This document shows positions 8,729 to 18,742 of a stretch of DNA of 64,000 bases, piece by piece. The DNA lies in contig JAKOVH010000003.1 in assembly GCA_029782145.1 (NCBI GenBank), positions 1-64,000 on the forward strand. Reading direction: 5' to 3'. Under the pieces are notes generated by a model. The model saw only the letters and a list, made by a program, of their open reading frames with translations, did not search any database and had not been told where the DNA came from. Within the stretch, counting starts at the first letter, position 1; each line of letters opens with the position of its first letter. The stretch comes from Actinomycetes bacterium. GTDB taxonomy: Bacteria > Actinomycetota > Acidimicrobiia > Acidimicrobiales > Acidimicrobilacustridaceae. Made by a program: the position numbers and the translations under genes.

Positions 8729-10735
8729 CTATGCGCGTCGCTCGGCCTCGCCGTCGACGACCACCTGGCCGGTGTTGCCGAGCCAGCTGCGGTACAGCTC
8801 GGCGTAGCGGCCTCCGAGCGCGACCAGCTCGTCGTGGCTGCCCCGCTCGACGAGCCGCCCGCTGTCGAAGACGAGCACCAGGTCGGCCTGCTCGGCGGTC
8901 GAGAGGCGATGGGCGACGCTCACCGTGGTGCGGCCTTCGGCCAGGCGGTGCAGCGCGGTGGTCAGCGAGCGCTCGGTGCGAGGGTCGACCGCGCTGGTGG
9001 CCTCGTCGAGCACGAGCAGCCCGGGGTCGGCGAGCTGGGCCCGGCACAGGGCGACCAGCTGGCGCTCCCCCACGCTCAGGCCCTCGCCGCGCTCGCCGAG
9101 CTCCGTCTCCAGGCCGCGCGGCAGGCTGGCGACCCACTCCCCGAGGCCGAGCTCGTCGATCGAGCGGCGCACGTCGTCGCGGGTGGCGCCGGGTCGGCCC
9201 ATGGCGATGTTGTCGGCGAGCGTGGCGTCGAACACGAAGCCGTCCTGGGGCACCATGCGGATCCGCTCCGCCCGTGACGCCGGCGCCACCTCGGCGAGGC
9301 CCACCCCGCCCACCGCGATCGAGCCCTCGGAGGGGTCGGCCAGGCGCACGAGGAGCTTGGCGAAGGTCGTCTTGCCCGAGCCGGTCTCGCCCACGATGGC
9401 CACCGAGGCACCGGCCGGCATGTCGACGTCGACGTCGACCAGGACCGGGCCCCCGGTCCGGTACGTGAACCCCACGTGGCGCACGGCGACGGCCAGCGGA
9501 CCCGTCGGCAGCTCCACGCCGGGCTCGGGCTCCCCCAGGGTGATCGGGGTGTCGAGCAGGTCGAGGACCTTGGCCCAGCCGGCGATGGCGGTCTGGGTCT
9601 GGTCGAGGATCTCGCCGAGCTCGCCGATGGGCCCCAGGATCAGCTGCACGAGGAACAGGCACGCCACCAGCCCGCCGGCGTTGAGCCCCCACTCCGGGCC
9701 CCACCAGACTCCCACCATCGTCACCGCCGCCAGCGCCATGCCGCCGAACGCGTCGCCGAGCGGGAACATGAGCGCGAACCACCGGGCCGCCCCCATCTCG
9801 GCCCGGAGCTGCCGCTCGATGGCTGCGTCGAGGCGACGGCCGGCACGGCGCTGCATGCCGTAGGCGCGGATGGGCGCCGCCCCCTGCACGGCCTCCGAGA
9901 CCTCGGCCAGGGTCTCGCCCACCCTCGTGCGGACCGTCTCGTAGGCCACCAGCTGGCGGCGCTGCATCATGCGGAACAGCGGCAGGATCGGCGCCGCCAG
10001 CACGATCGTGACCAGGGCCAGCTGCCAGGCGTAGACGGCCATCAGGGCCAACGTGCCCGTGATCATCACCGTGTCGACGATCCAGGCCACCCCGCCGTAC
10101 TGGGCGAAGCGGGCGATGGTCTCGATGTCGCTCGTCACCCGGGACGTGAGCTCGCCCCGCCGGGTGGCGTCGTGGTCGGCCATGGGAAGGCGGTGCACGT
10201 GGGCGAACGCCCGCACGCGCAGGCCCCGCAGCATGGACTCGGCCGCCTTCACCAACCGGATGTAGGTGACCCGGCTCAGCAGGGCGACCCCGACGACGAT
10301 CAGCGCCGCCCCGCCGCACGCCGCCAGGGTGAACCCGGGCCGGAACCCCTCATCGGCCAGCAGGCCCTTGTCGATGACCTGCTGCACGAGCACCGGGATG
10401 GTGAGCCGGCCGACCGCGCCGATCAGGGCGAACAGCACGGTCAGCCGCAGGCCCTGGCGCAGCTCGGGGCTGTCGGCCAGACCCCGGCGCAGCACGGCCA
10501 TCGCCCGGCGCCGCTCCTGACCGCCGCCGGCAGCCTCGGGGGCCGTGGCTGCCTCGGCGTCGCCGCCACCGACCGCACCGACCGCACCCGGGGCACCCGC
10601 CGCACGGTCGTCGTCGGCGGCGACCGCGGCGTCTCGTCGTGACCGCCGCCCGAGGCCGGCCGGGTCGTCGAAGGCCGACCCGTGCTCGAGGGCGACGAGC
10701 TCGTCGTGGCCGTCGTCGAGGACCCGATCGCTCAT
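8729..10735 (-). CDS. ABC exporter half-transporter, consensus Walker B subunit
   Basis: 668 residues: an Ala/Gly-rich hydrophilic N-terminus (about 1-80), a six-helix exporter membrane domain, then the ATPase domain. Walker A GETGSGKT is near 449, the signature LSVGE near 553, Walker B LLVLDE near 573 and the H-loop His near 609. The signature departs from LSGGQ while Walker B keeps its catalytic Glu. The partner gene shows the opposite pattern, as in heterodimeric exporters of the BmrCD/TM287-288 type. The start overlaps the partner's stop by ATGA. Substrate is unknown; drugs or lipids are typical for the class. Confidence 0.88.
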   Translation of the reverse strand: MSDRVLDDGHDELVALEHGSAFDDPAGLGRRSRRDAAVAADDDRAAGAPGAVGAVGGGDAEAATAPEAAGGGQERRRAMAVLRRGLADSPELRQGLRLTVLFALIGAVGRLTIPVLVQQVIDKGLLADEGFRPGFTLAACGGAALIVVGVALLSRVTYIRLVKAAESMLRGLRVRAFAHVHRLPMADHDATRRGELTSRVTSDIETIARFAQYGGVAWIVDTVMITGTLALMAVYAWQLALVTIVLAAPILPLFRMMQRRQLVAYETVRTRVGETLAEVSEAVQGAAPIRAYGMQRRAGRRLDAAIERQLRAEMGAARWFALMFPLGDAFGGMALAAVTMVGVWWGPEWGLNAGGLVACLFLVQLILGPIGELGEILDQTQTAIAGWAKVLDLLDTPITLGEPEPGVELPTGPLAVAVRHVGFTYRTGGPVLVDVDVDMPAGASVAIVGETGSGKTTFAKLLVRLADPSEGSIAVGGVGLAEVAPASRAERIRMVPQDGFVFDATLADNIAMGRPGATRDDVRRSIDELGLGEWVASLPRGLETELGERGEGLSVGERQLVALCRAQLADPGLLVLDEATSAVDPRTERSLTTALHRLAEGRTTVSVAHRLSTAEQADLVLVFDSGRLVERGSHDELVALGGRYAELYRSWLGNTGQVVVDGEAERRA

Positions 10736-12513
10736 GCCTCGGCCGCCTCGGCGTAGGCCCGGACGAGCCGGGCGTAGTCGGCGTTCGTCCTGAGCAGCTC
10801 GGCGTGGGTGCCCTCGGCCACCACCCGCCCGCCGTCGAGGAACGCCACCCGGTCGGCCAGCTCGATGGTCGAGATGCGGTGGGCCACCACGAGCGTCGAC
10901 GTGGCCAGCGAGGCGCGGAGGTCGGCGAGGATGGCCGCCTCGATGACGGGGTCGACCGCGCTGGTGGCGTCGTCGAGCACGAGCACCCGGGGCCGGCGCA
11001 GCAGGGCGCGGGTGAGGGCGAGCCGCTGGCGCTGCCCACCGGAGAGGGTGACCCCCCGCTCCCCCACGACCGTGTCCCAGCCTTCCGGTAGCCGGCTCAC
11101 GAACCCGTCGGCGTGGGCGACGGCCGCGGCGGTGCGCAACGCCTCGTCGTCGACGTTGTCGCCCAGGGTGACGTTCTCCCGCACGCTGTCGGCGAACAGG
11201 AAGGTCTCCTGGAACACCAGCGCCACCGCGGTCCGCACGTCCTCCGCGTCGAGGTCGCGCAGGTCGACCCCGCCGAGCTCGACCGCGCCCGACTCGGGAT
11301 CGACCAGCCGGGGCAGCAGCTCGCACAACGACGACTTGCCGGACCCCGTCGCGCCGACCAGCGCCACCACCGCGCCCGCCGGCACCTCGAGGTCGAGGTG
11401 CTCGAGCACGGGCGGGTCGTCACCGTGGCGGTAGGTGACGTCGTGGAACCGCACCGGGAGCGGCCCCTCGGGCAGGGCGGGCCGCACGGCCGGGGAGCCG
11501 GCGGCCTCGCGCTCGGCCGCCACCACGCCGTCGAGGCGGCCCGAGGCCACCACCGCTCGCGGCAGCTCCTGGAGGAAGAAGCCGAAGACGCGCATCGGGA
11601 AGGCGAGGAGGCTGAACAGCGCGGCCGCCTGCACCACCTGGCCGGTGTCGAGGCGGCCGGTGGACACCTGCCACGAGCCGATCACCAGCAACACGATGAT
11701 GCCGAGGTTCGGGATGGCGTCGATGAGCGGCTCGAAGGTGCCTCGGATGCGACCCACCCCCACGCGGGCGTCGCGCAGGCGGGTGGCGGCGCCGTCGAGG
11801 CGAGCGATCTCCTCCGGCGCCCGGCCCAGCGTCTTGACCACCAGCGCGCCGTCGAAGCTCTCGTGGGCGATGCGGCTCACCTCACCGACGCGGTGCTGCA
11901 CCTCGCCCACCGGGCCCTCGACCCGCCCGGTGTAGAGCCGGTTCACCAGCGCCAACGTGGGGAACAGCAGCACCGCCACCACCATCAGCATCCAGTCGAC
12001 GGTGGCCAGGCTGATCACCGCGAACACCACCAGGGTGACCACGCCCAGGCTGAACGGCAGCGGGTTGAGCACCTCCGTGGCGGCCACGATGTCGTTGTCG
12101 GCGTGGGCCAGCAGCTGACCGGTGGGCGTGCGGCGGTGGTAGCCGAGCGGGACCTCGAGGTAGGTGTCGGCGAGACGGCGCCGCCACGCGGCCTGCGTGC
12201 GGTAGGTGAGCATCGCCGCGAAGTACCGGCGCAGCACGATGGTCGACGCGCGGACCAGCCCGACGGCCAGCAGGGCGAGGCCCGCGCCCACGACGGTGCG
12301 GCCCGAGACCCGGCCCGACTCGAACGACGGCACGATCACCTCGTTGGTGACCCGCCCCAGCACGATCGTCATGCCGACCGCCGCGCCCGCGTAGATCGTG
12401 GCCCCGATGATCGACACCACGAACGGGCCTCGGCAGGCGCGCACGTACCGCCACAGCAGTCGGGCGCCGCGGCGGGCGATGGCGCCCGTCACGACGGTTC
12501 GGTTCTCCTCCAC
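10732..12513 (-). CDS. ABC exporter half-transporter, degenerate Walker B subunit
   Basis: 593 residues from GTG 12513 with GAGGAG upstream; GTG 12492 is an alternative. It has six predicted membrane helices followed by an ATPase domain. Walker A GATGSGKS is near 387, the canonical signature LSGGQRQ near 490, and Walker B VLVLDD near 510, with Asp where the catalytic Glu is expected. The H-loop is VVAHRIST. This subunit would supply the good signature and the degenerate Walker B of an asymmetric heterodimer with the downstream gene. The two are translationally coupled. Confidence 0.87.
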   Translation of the reverse strand: MEENRTVVTGAIARRGARLLWRYVRACRGPFVVSIIGATIYAGAAVGMTIVLGRVTNEVIVPSFESGRVSGRTVVGAGLALLAVGLVRASTIVLRRYFAAMLTYRTQAAWRRRLADTYLEVPLGYHRRTPTGQLLAHADNDIVAATEVLNPLPFSLGVVTLVVFAVISLATVDWMLMVVAVLLFPTLALVNRLYTGRVEGPVGEVQHRVGEVSRIAHESFDGALVVKTLGRAPEEIARLDGAATRLRDARVGVGRIRGTFEPLIDAIPNLGIIVLLVIGSWQVSTGRLDTGQVVQAAALFSLLAFPMRVFGFFLQELPRAVVASGRLDGVVAAEREAAGSPAVRPALPEGPLPVRFHDVTYRHGDDPPVLEHLDLEVPAGAVVALVGATGSGKSSLCELLPRLVDPESGAVELGGVDLRDLDAEDVRTAVALVFQETFLFADSVRENVTLGDNVDDEALRTAAAVAHADGFVSRLPEGWDTVVGERGVTLSGGQRQRLALTRALLRRPRVLVLDDATSAVDPVIEAAILADLRASLATSTLVVAHRISTIELADRVAFLDGGRVVAEGTHAELLRTNADYARLVRAYAEAAEA

Positions 12514-12545
12514 GATGCTCCTCGGCCGGCCGGGCCGGCGACGGG

Positions 12546-13964
12546 TCAGGCGGGCAGCTGCAGCGACTTGATCTCGAGGAACTCGTCGAGACCGAACTTG
12601 CCGAGCTCCCGCCCGTTGCCCGACTGCTTGTACCCGCCGAACGGCGCCAGCAGGTTGAAGCTCCCGCCGCACACGTCGACCTGCCCGGTGCGCATGCGAC
12701 GGGCGATCGCCATCGCCCGCTCCTGGTCGGCCGACTGCACCGCGCCGGCCAGGCCGTAGATGGTGGCGTTGGCGATGCGCACGGCGTCGTCGTCGTCGTC
12801 GTAGGGCATGATCACCAGCACCGGCCCGAAGATCTCCTCCTGGGCGATGGTCATGTCGGGGGTGACGTCGGCGAACACGGTGGGCTGCACGAAGTACCCG
12901 GTGTCGAGCCCATCGGGAGCCTCCACGCCACCGGTGACGAGCGTGGCGCCCTCGTCGATGCCCTTCTGGATGTAGCCGCGCACCCGGTCGCGCTGGGTGG
13001 CCGACACGAGCGGCCCGAGGGTGGCGTCGCTGTCGGCGGGGCCCACCTTGACGTTCTCCGCCATCGCCCGGGCCAGCTCCACGACCTCGTCGTGGCGCGA
13101 GCGGGGCACGAGCATGCGGGTGAGCGCCGAGCACGTCTGGCCCGAGTTGAGGTAGCAACCGAACACCCCGCCGGGGACGACGGCGGCGAGGTCGGCGTCG
13201 TCGAGCACGACGTTGGCCGACTTCCCGCCGAGCTCGAGGTGCACTCGCTTGACGGTCTGGGCGGCGAGCTCGCTCACCCGCCGGCCGGCCCGGGTCGACC
13301 CGGTGAGGCTCACCATGTCGACGTCGGGGTGCGACGCCATGGCCTCGCCGACGACCGTGCCGGCCCCGGTGACGAGGTTGAACACGCCCGGCGGCAGGCC
13401 GGCGTCGTGGACGACCTCGGCGAAGAGGAAGGCGTTGAGCGGTGCCACCTCGCTGGGCTTGAGCACGACCGTGCACCCGGCGGCGAGCGCAGGGGCGACC
13501 TTGGCCGCGATCTGGTGCAGCGGGTAGTTCCACGGGGTGATGGCGGCCACGACACCGACCGGCTCGCGCACCACCAGCGAGTTGCCGACCCGCTCCTCCC
13601 ACGGGAACTCCGCCATGATCTGGGGCATCGCCGCGAACGTGCCGGCGGGCAGCCCGGCCTGGATGGCGACGGCCAGGCCCTTGGGCATGCCCATCTCGCG
13701 GGAGATCTGCGAGCCGATCTCCTCGCTGCGGGCGGCGAGGCCCTCGGCGATGGCCTGGACGTACTTCGAGCGCTCGTCGACCGAGGTGGCGCCCCAGGTC
13801 TCGAACGCCCGCTTGGCGGCGGCCACGGCGGCGTCGACGTCGTCGGGCGTGCCCTCCGGGACGGTGGCGATGACCTGCTCGGTGGACGGGTCGACCACCT
13901 CGTGGGTGCTGGTGCCCTTCGAGGGCACCCAGGCCCCGTCGATGTACAGCCGGTCGTTGTTCAC
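12546..13964 (-). CDS. Aldehyde dehydrogenase family protein
   Basis: 472 residues, NAD(P)-dependent aldehyde dehydrogenase. The catalytic Glu lies in [11 protein letters not shown], the nucleophile Cys in [11 protein letters not shown], and the cofactor loop in SLTGSTRAG. The C-terminus contains the usual [17 protein letters not shown] start with an AGAGGAGG ribosome site. It sits 30 bp downstream of the ABC exporter genes on the same strand side, but a functional link is not evident. Substrate is unknown. Confidence 0.92.
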   Translation of the reverse strand: MNNDRLYIDGAWVPSKGTSTHEVVDPSTEQVIATVPEGTPDDVDAAVAAAKRAFETWGATSVDERSKYVQAIAEGLAARSEEIGSQISREMGMPKGLAVAIQAGLPAGTFAAMPQIMAEFPWEERVGNSLVVREPVGVVAAITPWNYPLHQIAAKVAPALAAGCTVVLKPSEVAPLNAFLFAEVVHDAGLPPGVFNLVTGAGTVVGEAMASHPDVDMVSLTGSTRAGRRVSELAAQTVKRVHLELGGKSANVVLDDADLAAVVPGGVFGCYLNSGQTCSALTRMLVPRSRHDEVVELARAMAENVKVGPADSDATLGPLVSATQRDRVRGYIQKGIDEGATLVTGGVEAPDGLDTGYFVQPTVFADVTPDMTIAQEEIFGPVLVIMPYDDDDDAVRIANATIYGLAGAVQSADQERAMAIARRMRTGQVDVCGGSFNLLAPFGGYKQSGNGRELGKFGLDEFLEIKSLQLPA

Positions 13965-14068
13965 GTCTGCCTCCTCTGCGCCGCTCGGCGGCGTTCCCCT
14001 GGCCCGGAAGGTTACCGGCGTGGCGGCGGCGGCCCGCCCGTCGCCTCGTCGCGCGCACCTCAGCCGCC

Positions 14069-14074
14069 TAAGGT
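14069..14074 (+). promoter_or_regulatory. Leaderless -10 hexamer of the META lipoprotein gene
   Basis: TAAGGT, 7 nt before the ATG at 14082; no ribosome site is present. Confidence 0.5.
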
Positions 14075-14081
14075 TTCCGGC

Positions 14082-14906
14082 ATGACCCCCCGTCGATCGT
14101 CCCTCCGGTTCCTCCTCGCCTTCGCCGCCGGCGTGGTGCTCCTGGGCGGGGTGGCGGCGTGCGGCAGCGAAGAGGGCGGCACCGCCGGGCCGGTGCCCAC
14201 CGCCAGGGGTGGCGCCACCCTCACCGGCCCCTGGACCCTCGTCTCCTACGCACGGGACGGCGAGACGGTCGAGGCCGCGGCCCGACCGGCGACGCTCGAC
14301 GTGAAGGACGACGGCAAGCTCTCCGGCACGACCGGGTGCAACAGCTTCGCCGGCACGTGGACCAGCTCCGGGGGCGACGCCGTGTCGATCGTCGTGGGGC
14401 CCATGACCCGCATGGCCTGCACCGACGAGGCGACGAACGCCCAGGAGCAGGCGATGATCACCGGGCTGGCGGCGGTGTCGGTGGCCACCCTGGAGCGCGG
14501 CTCGCTCGTGCTGAGCGGTGAGGGCGTGCGCCTCAACTTCGAGCGCGGCCCGCAGGGCGTCGAGGGCAGCTACCAGGTCACCGGCGTGAACAACGGCCGG
14601 GACGCCGTGGTGGGCTCGGCCGCCAACGAGGCGCAGTCGATCGAGTTCTCCTCTGACGGGACGGTGAGCGGCAACAGCGGCTGCAACTCGTTCTCCGGCA
14701 CCTACGCCACCTCGGGAGACCAGCTCTCGATCGCGCAGCTCGCCGTGACCCAGCGGGCCTGCGCCGATCCCGAGGTCGACGCCGCCGAGCAGCAGTTCCT
14801 GGCCGCCCTGCCGCGGGTCGCCACCTGGGACCGCAGCGGCCAGACCCTCACCCTGCGCGACGCCGACGGCGCCGCCCAGCTCGTGCTCGTCCCCGCCTCG
14901 AGCTGA
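14082..14906 (+). CDS. Secreted lipoprotein with two META domains
   Basis: 274 residues. The signal peptide ends in a lipobox (VAAC, Cys about residue 27), so the mature protein should be anchored on the outer face of the membrane. Two META/HslJ-like domains follow. Each has a GCNSF motif ([11 protein letters not shown] and [10 protein letters not shown]) and an M/QRAC segment. META proteins are small beta-sandwich envelope proteins; HslJ relatives are linked to antibiotic or heat stress. No operon partner. Confidence 0.85.
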   Translation: MTPRRSSLRFLLAFAAGVVLLGGVAACGSEEGGTAGPVPTARGGATLTGPWTLVSYARDGETVEAAARPATLDVKDDGKLSGTTGCNSFAGTWTSSGGDAVSIVVGPMTRMACTDEATNAQEQAMITGLAAVSVATLERGSLVLSGEGVRLNFERGPQGVEGSYQVTGVNNGRDAVVGSAANEAQSIEFSSDGTVSGNSGCNSFSGTYATSGDQLSIAQLAVTQRACADPEVDAAEQQFLAALPRVATWDRSGQTLTLRDADGAAQLVLVPASS

Positions 14907-14984
14907 GCACCGCTCGACCGCTCGACCGCCCGGCCGCCCGGCCGTCCGGCCGCTCGGCCGGCTCGGGTTCGGGTCAGGTTCGGG

Positions 14985-15848
14985 TCAGCCGTCGAGGCCG
15001 AGGTTGGCGGCGATCTCTCGGGTCGCGGTCGAGCGGTTCAGCGTGTAGAAGTGCAGGCCCGGCACACCCTCGGCCAACAAGCGCTCGCACAGCTGGGTGG
15101 CCAGCTCCACCCCCAGGGCCCGCACCGCGTCGGCGTCGTCGGCCACCTCGGCGAAGCGCGCCGCCAGGTGGGGCGGGAACTCGGCGCCGGCCAGCTGGGC
15201 GAAGCGGGCGACCTGGCCGGCGTTGGTGACCGGCATGATGCCGGGGAGCACCGGCTTGGTGCACCCGAGCGCGGCGAGGTCCTCCACCATCGAGAGGTAG
15301 GGCCCGGGCTCGAAGAAGAACTGGGTGATGGCGAAGTCGGCCGCCTCCAGCTTGGCGGCGAGGTGGCGACGGTCGGAGTCGAGGTCGGGCGAGCGGGGGT
15401 GGCCCTCGGGGTGGGCGGCGACCCCGATCGAGAAGCCGTCGTGGGCCCGGATGAGCTCGACCAGCTCAAGCGCGTGGGTGAAGTCGCCGGTGTCGAGCTC
15501 GTCGGGCGCGTCGGCCGGCGGGTCGCCGGCCAGGGCCAAGATGTTGGAGATGCCGGCGTCGCGGTACTCGTCGAGCAGGGCGGTGAGCTGGTCGGCGGTG
15601 TGGCCGACGCAGGTGAGGTGGGCCATGGCGGTGATGCCGGTGTCGCGCTCGATGTGGATGACGATGTCGCGGGTGCGCTCGCGGGTGGACCCGCCGGCGC
15701 CGTAGGTCACCGACACGAACGACGGGTGGAGCACCTCGAGCTCGGCGATCGTCTTCTCGAGCGCCCGCGCCGCGTCGTCGGTCTTGGGTGGGAAGAACTC
15801 GAACGAGCAGGTGCGGCCCGCGGCGAGGAGATCGGCGATCCGGGTCAT
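14985..15848 (-). CDS. metF: 5,10-methylenetetrahydrofolate reductase
   Basis: 287 residues, the usual size of bacterial MetF, an FAD TIM-barrel enzyme that reduces methylene-THF to methyl-THF for methionine synthesis. Visible features are the N-terminal SFEFFPPKTDD, VTYGAGGSTRERT, HLTCVGHT and the FEPGPYLSMV region. A TACCCT hexamer 7 nt before the ATG suggests a leaderless mRNA. The next gene on this strand is folD, which makes and uses the same folate pool, 94 bp upstream; each has its own promoter. Confidence 0.94.
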   Translation of the reverse strand: MTRIADLLAAGRTCSFEFFPPKTDDAARALEKTIAELEVLHPSFVSVTYGAGGSTRERTRDIVIHIERDTGITAMAHLTCVGHTADQLTALLDEYRDAGISNILALAGDPPADAPDELDTGDFTHALELVELIRAHDGFSIGVAAHPEGHPRSPDLDSDRRHLAAKLEAADFAITQFFFEPGPYLSMVEDLAALGCTKPVLPGIMPVTNAGQVARFAQLAGAEFPPHLAARFAEVADDADAVRALGVELATQLCERLLAEGVPGLHFYTLNRSTATREIAANLGLDG

Positions 15849-15855
15849 CGGCGTG

Positions 15856-15861
15856 AGGGTA
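15856..15861 (-). promoter_or_regulatory. Leaderless -10 hexamer of metF
   Basis: TACCCT on the minus strand, 7 nt before the metF ATG; no ribosome site. Confidence 0.5.
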
Positions 15862-15942
15862 CCGGAGAGGTGGTCGTCGACTCCGCTGATCGCGGACCGG
15901 GGAGGGCGGGCGCGACGAGCCGCGGGCCGGGCCGACCTGGGA

Positions 15943-16806
15943 TCAGAAGCCGAACGCCCGGCGCTCGGCGGCCTCGACGGTGTTGACCAGCAGCATGGCT
16001 CTGGTCATGGGGCCGACACCGCCGATGCGGGGCGACAGCCACCCGGCCACGTCCGCCACGTCGTCGGCCACGTCGGAGAGCAGCTTCTTGCCCTGGAACG
16101 ACACGCCGGCGGCGACCACGGCGGCGCCGGGCTTGACCATGTCGGGGGTGATGAGGCCGGGGGCCCCGGCGGCGGCCACGAGGATGTCGGCCTGTCGTGT
16201 GTGGGCGCCCAGGTCGGCCACGCCGGTGTGCACGACCGTGACGGCGGCGTTGGCGTTGGGCCGCTTGAGGGTGAGCAGGTTGGCCAACGGCCGGCCGATG
16301 GTGAGGCCCCGTCCCACGATGACCACGTGGCGGCCCTCGATCGGGACGCCGAAGTGCACGAGCAGGGCCTGGATGCCGGCCGGGGTGCACGGCAGCGGGC
16401 CGTCGACCCCCTGCACCAGGTGCCCGAGGTTGACCGGGTGCAGGCCGTCGACGTCCTTCGCCGGGTCGACGGCGAGCAGCGCCGCCTCGAAGTCGAGGTG
16501 GGCGGGGAAGGGGTACTGCATGAGGTAGGCGTCGACCTGCGGGTCGGCGTTGAAGCGCTCGACCACCTCGAGCACGTCGTGCTGGGTGGCGTCGGCCGGC
16601 AGGTGGGCGTGGTGCGACGTGATGCCGAGCGCCTCGCAGTCACGGTGCTTCATGGCGACGTAGTTGGCCGAGGGCCCGTCGTCGCCCACCAGCACCGTGC
16701 CCAGCCCGGGCGTGACGCCGCGCGCCCGCAGCGCCTCGACCCTCTCGGCGAGGTCGGCCTTGATGCCGGCGGCCACCTGTTCCCCGTCCAACACCTGCGC
16801 GGTCAT
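15943..16806 (-). CDS. folD: Bifunctional methylenetetrahydrofolate dehydrogenase/cyclohydrolase
   Basis: 287 residues, standard FolD. It interconverts methylene-THF, methenyl-THF and 10-formyl-THF with NADP. Seen: the catalytic-Lys region [17 protein letters not shown], the substrate motif [10 protein letters not shown], and the cofactor stretch [18 protein letters not shown]. Formyl-THF made here feeds PurN and PurH, encoded 4 kb away. A TAGGGT hexamer 7 nt before the start indicates leaderless transcription. Divergent from dus with only 38 bp between start codons. Confidence 0.95.
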   Translation of the reverse strand: MTAQVLDGEQVAAGIKADLAERVEALRARGVTPGLGTVLVGDDGPSANYVAMKHRDCEALGITSHHAHLPADATQHDVLEVVERFNADPQVDAYLMQYPFPAHLDFEAALLAVDPAKDVDGLHPVNLGHLVQGVDGPLPCTPAGIQALLVHFGVPIEGRHVVIVGRGLTIGRPLANLLTLKRPNANAAVTVVHTGVADLGAHTRQADILVAAAGAPGLITPDMVKPGAAVVAAGVSFQGKKLLSDVADDVADVAGWLSPRIGGVGPMTRAMLLVNTVEAAERRAFGF

Positions 16807-16813
16807 GGTCGTG

Positions 16814-16819
16814 ACCCTA
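16814..16819 (-). promoter_or_regulatory. Leaderless -10 hexamer of folD
   Basis: TAGGGT, 7 nt before the folD ATG. It lies back to back with the dus hexamer at 16831 inside a 38-bp divergent spacer. Confidence 0.55.
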
Positions 16820-16830
16820 CCGGCCGTCGG

Positions 16831-16836
16831 TAGCGT
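16831..16836 (+). promoter_or_regulatory. Leaderless -10 hexamer of dus
   Basis: TAGCGT, 8 nt before the GTG at 16845. No room exists for an untranslated leader or ribosome site. Confidence 0.5.
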
Positions 16837-16844
16837 GGTCGGCC

Positions 16845-17969
16845 GTGACCGTCGCCCCTCTCACCGTCGGACCGATCACGGTCGACCCGCCCGTGGTGCT
16901 GGCGCCGATGGCGGGGGTCACCAACGCCGCGTTCCGCCAGCTGTGCCGCCGCTACGGCGCCGGGCTGTACGTGAGCGAGATGGTGAACGCCCGAGGGCTC
17001 ATGGAGGACGGCGAGAAGAGCTGGCAGCTGGCGTCGTTCGCGCCCGGCGAGTCGCCCCGCTCGCTCCAGCTCTACGGCACCGATCCGGCGGTGGTGGGCG
17101 AGGCCGTGCGACGACTCGTCGGCGAGGGGCACGTCGACCACGTCGATCTCAACTTCGGCTGCCCCGCCCCCAAGGTCACCCGCCACGGGGGCGGCGCCGC
17201 CGTGCCCGCCCGGCCGCGGCTCTTCGCCGCCGTGGTCGAGGCGGCGGTGCGCGCCGCTGGCCCCGTGCCGGTCACGGTGAAGATGCGCATGGGCCTCGAC
17301 GACGCGCGCCTCACCTTCCTCGAGGCCGGCCGGCTGGCCGCCTCCGCCGGCGTGGCCGCGGTGGCGTTGCACGCCCGCACCGCCGAGCAGCGCTACTCGG
17401 GCCGGGCCCGCTGGAGCGCCGTCGAGGAGCTCGTCGAGGCGCTCCCGGGCACTCCGGTGCTCGGCAACGGCGACATCTGGACCGCCGACGACGCGGTGGC
17501 GATGGTGGAGCGCACCGGCTGTGCGGGGGTCGTCGTCGGTCGGGCCTGCCTCGGGCGGCCGTGGTTCTTCGGCCAGCTCGCCGACGCCTTCGCCGGGCGA
17601 CCGGTGCGCGGCGAGCCTCCGCTCGGCACGGTGGCGGCGATCGCCGCGGAGCACGCCCGGCTGCTGGTCGAGGCCATCGACGAGGACCGCGGCCTGCGCA
17701 TGATGCGCAAGCACCTCGCCTGGTACCTCACCGGGTTCCCGGTCGGGCCGGCGGCACGCAAGCGGCTCACGTCGGTGTCGACGCTGGCCGAGCTCGACGA
17801 CGCGCTGGCCGCGCTGGACCCGCGGCTCACGGTCTCCCCCGAGGCCGCCTGCCTGCCGCGTGGCACCCAGGCGGGGCCGCACCCGGTCGTGGTGCCCGAC
17901 GGGTGGCTCGACCCCGAGGCCAGCGCGCCACCCGAGGCCCTCGCCGACGCGTCGGTCAGCGGCGGATGA
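16845..17969 (+). CDS. tRNA-dihydrouridine synthase
   Basis: 374 residues. An FMN TIM barrel that reduces specific uridines in tRNA to dihydrouridine. Motifs: [13 protein letters not shown] at the start of the barrel, the catalytic Cys in [36 protein letters not shown] and [12 protein letters not shown]. The last 50 residues are a Pro/Ala-rich tail beyond the usual Dus end. The stop overlaps the maf start (ATGA). DusB is the likely subtype, but the tRNA position cannot be read from the sequence. Confidence 0.92.
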   Translation: MTVAPLTVGPITVDPPVVLAPMAGVTNAAFRQLCRRYGAGLYVSEMVNARGLMEDGEKSWQLASFAPGESPRSLQLYGTDPAVVGEAVRRLVGEGHVDHVDLNFGCPAPKVTRHGGGAAVPARPRLFAAVVEAAVRAAGPVPVTVKMRMGLDDARLTFLEAGRLAASAGVAAVALHARTAEQRYSGRARWSAVEELVEALPGTPVLGNGDIWTADDAVAMVERTGCAGVVVGRACLGRPWFFGQLADAFAGRPVRGEPPLGTVAAIAAEHARLLVEAIDEDRGLRMMRKHLAWYLTGFPVGPAARKRLTSVSTLAELDDALAALDPRLTVSPEAACLPRGTQAGPHPVVVPDGWLDPEASAPPEALADASVSGG

Positions 17970-18679
17970 GCCCAGTCCTCGGCGGCGGCGGCGGCGGGCC
18001 GGACCCCGGCGGAGGTGCCGGTGCCGGCAGAGGATCCGACGCCGGCAGAGGTGCCGGCGCCGGCGGAGGTTCCGGCGCCGCGGCTGGCGAGCGGCTCGTC
18101 CTGGCTTCGGCGTCGCCCCGGCGCTTCGAGCTGCTGGCGGGGCTGGGCCTGCGGTTCGAGCTGCGCCCGGCCCACCTCGACGAGTCGGTGCTGGCGGGCG
18201 AGGGCGGCCGGGCCTACGTGGAGCGCCTCGCCCGCGAGAAGGCGGAGGCCGTGTCGGCGCCCGGCGAGCTGGTGGTGGCGGCCGACACCACCGTCGACCT
18301 CGACGGGGAGCTGCTCGGCAAGCCCGCCGACGACGCCGAGGCCCGCCGGCTGCTGGCCCACTTGTCGGGGCGCACCCACCACGTCCACACCGGCGTGTGC
18401 GTCCACCGGCGACCTCTCGACGGGCCGGCGGCCGTGTGCTCCACGGTCGTCACCACTGCGGTCACCTTCGCCGACCTGCCCGAAGCCTGGATCGACTGGT
18501 ACGTCGGCACCGGCGAGCCGCTCGACAAGGCCGGCGGCTATGGCATGCAGGGCTCAGCGGCGCTGTTCGTGGCCCGCATCGAGGGCAGCCCCACCAACGT
18601 CATCGGCCTGCCCCTCGACACCCTGGCCACCCTCGTGCAGCGGGCCGGCACCGACCTCTTCGCCTTCCACCACCCCTGA
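17966..18679 (+). CDS. Maf-family nucleotide pyrophosphatase with low-complexity N-terminus
   Basis: 237 residues from an ATG overlapping the dus stop. The Maf core starts near residue 46 with the signature SASPRR, then the catalytic-Asp region [12 protein letters not shown] and GKPADDAEA, and ends with [13 protein letters not shown]. Maf enzymes hydrolyse non-canonical or pyrimidine dNTPs to monophosphates, or affect septum formation. The first 45 residues are a Gly/Ala/Asp repeat encoded by imperfect GCCGG-rich direct repeats, absent from usual Maf proteins (about 190-200 residues). An internal start closer to SASPRR cannot be excluded. Confidence 0.88.
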   Translation: MSPVLGGGGGGPDPGGGAGAGRGSDAGRGAGAGGGSGAAAGERLVLASASPRRFELLAGLGLRFELRPAHLDESVLAGEGGRAYVERLAREKAEAVSAPGELVVAADTTVDLDGELLGKPADDAEARRLLAHLSGRTHHVHTGVCVHRRPLDGPAAVCSTVVTTAVTFADLPEAWIDWYVGTGEPLDKAGGYGMQGSAALFVARIEGSPTNVIGLPLDTLATLVQRAGTDLFAFHHP

Positions 18680-18683
18680 CCAC

Positions 18684-18729
18684 CGCTGGCTCGATCGGTG
18701 ATCTCATGAGGTGATGGATCGAGCCGGCG
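18684..18729. repeat. 46-bp palindromic repeat, copy 2
   Basis: Arms CGCTGGCTCGAT and ATCGAGCCGGCG around a centre with CTCATGAG. It starts 5 bp after the maf stop, between convergent maf and VOC genes. Its centre is in reverse orientation relative to copies 1 and 4-6. Confidence 0.85.
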
Positions 18730-18742
18730 GTCGGGGGGATGG

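Noticed and set aside
10732-14058. 1108-codon frame extending the ABC subunit through the aldehyde dehydrogenase region
   Set aside because: The upstream half is the wrong-frame reading of a complete aldehyde dehydrogenase gene.
15849-15942. Riboswitch between folD and metF
   Set aside because: The spacer is 94 bp and the metF promoter hexamer sits 7 nt before the ATG, leaving no leader for an RNA switch.
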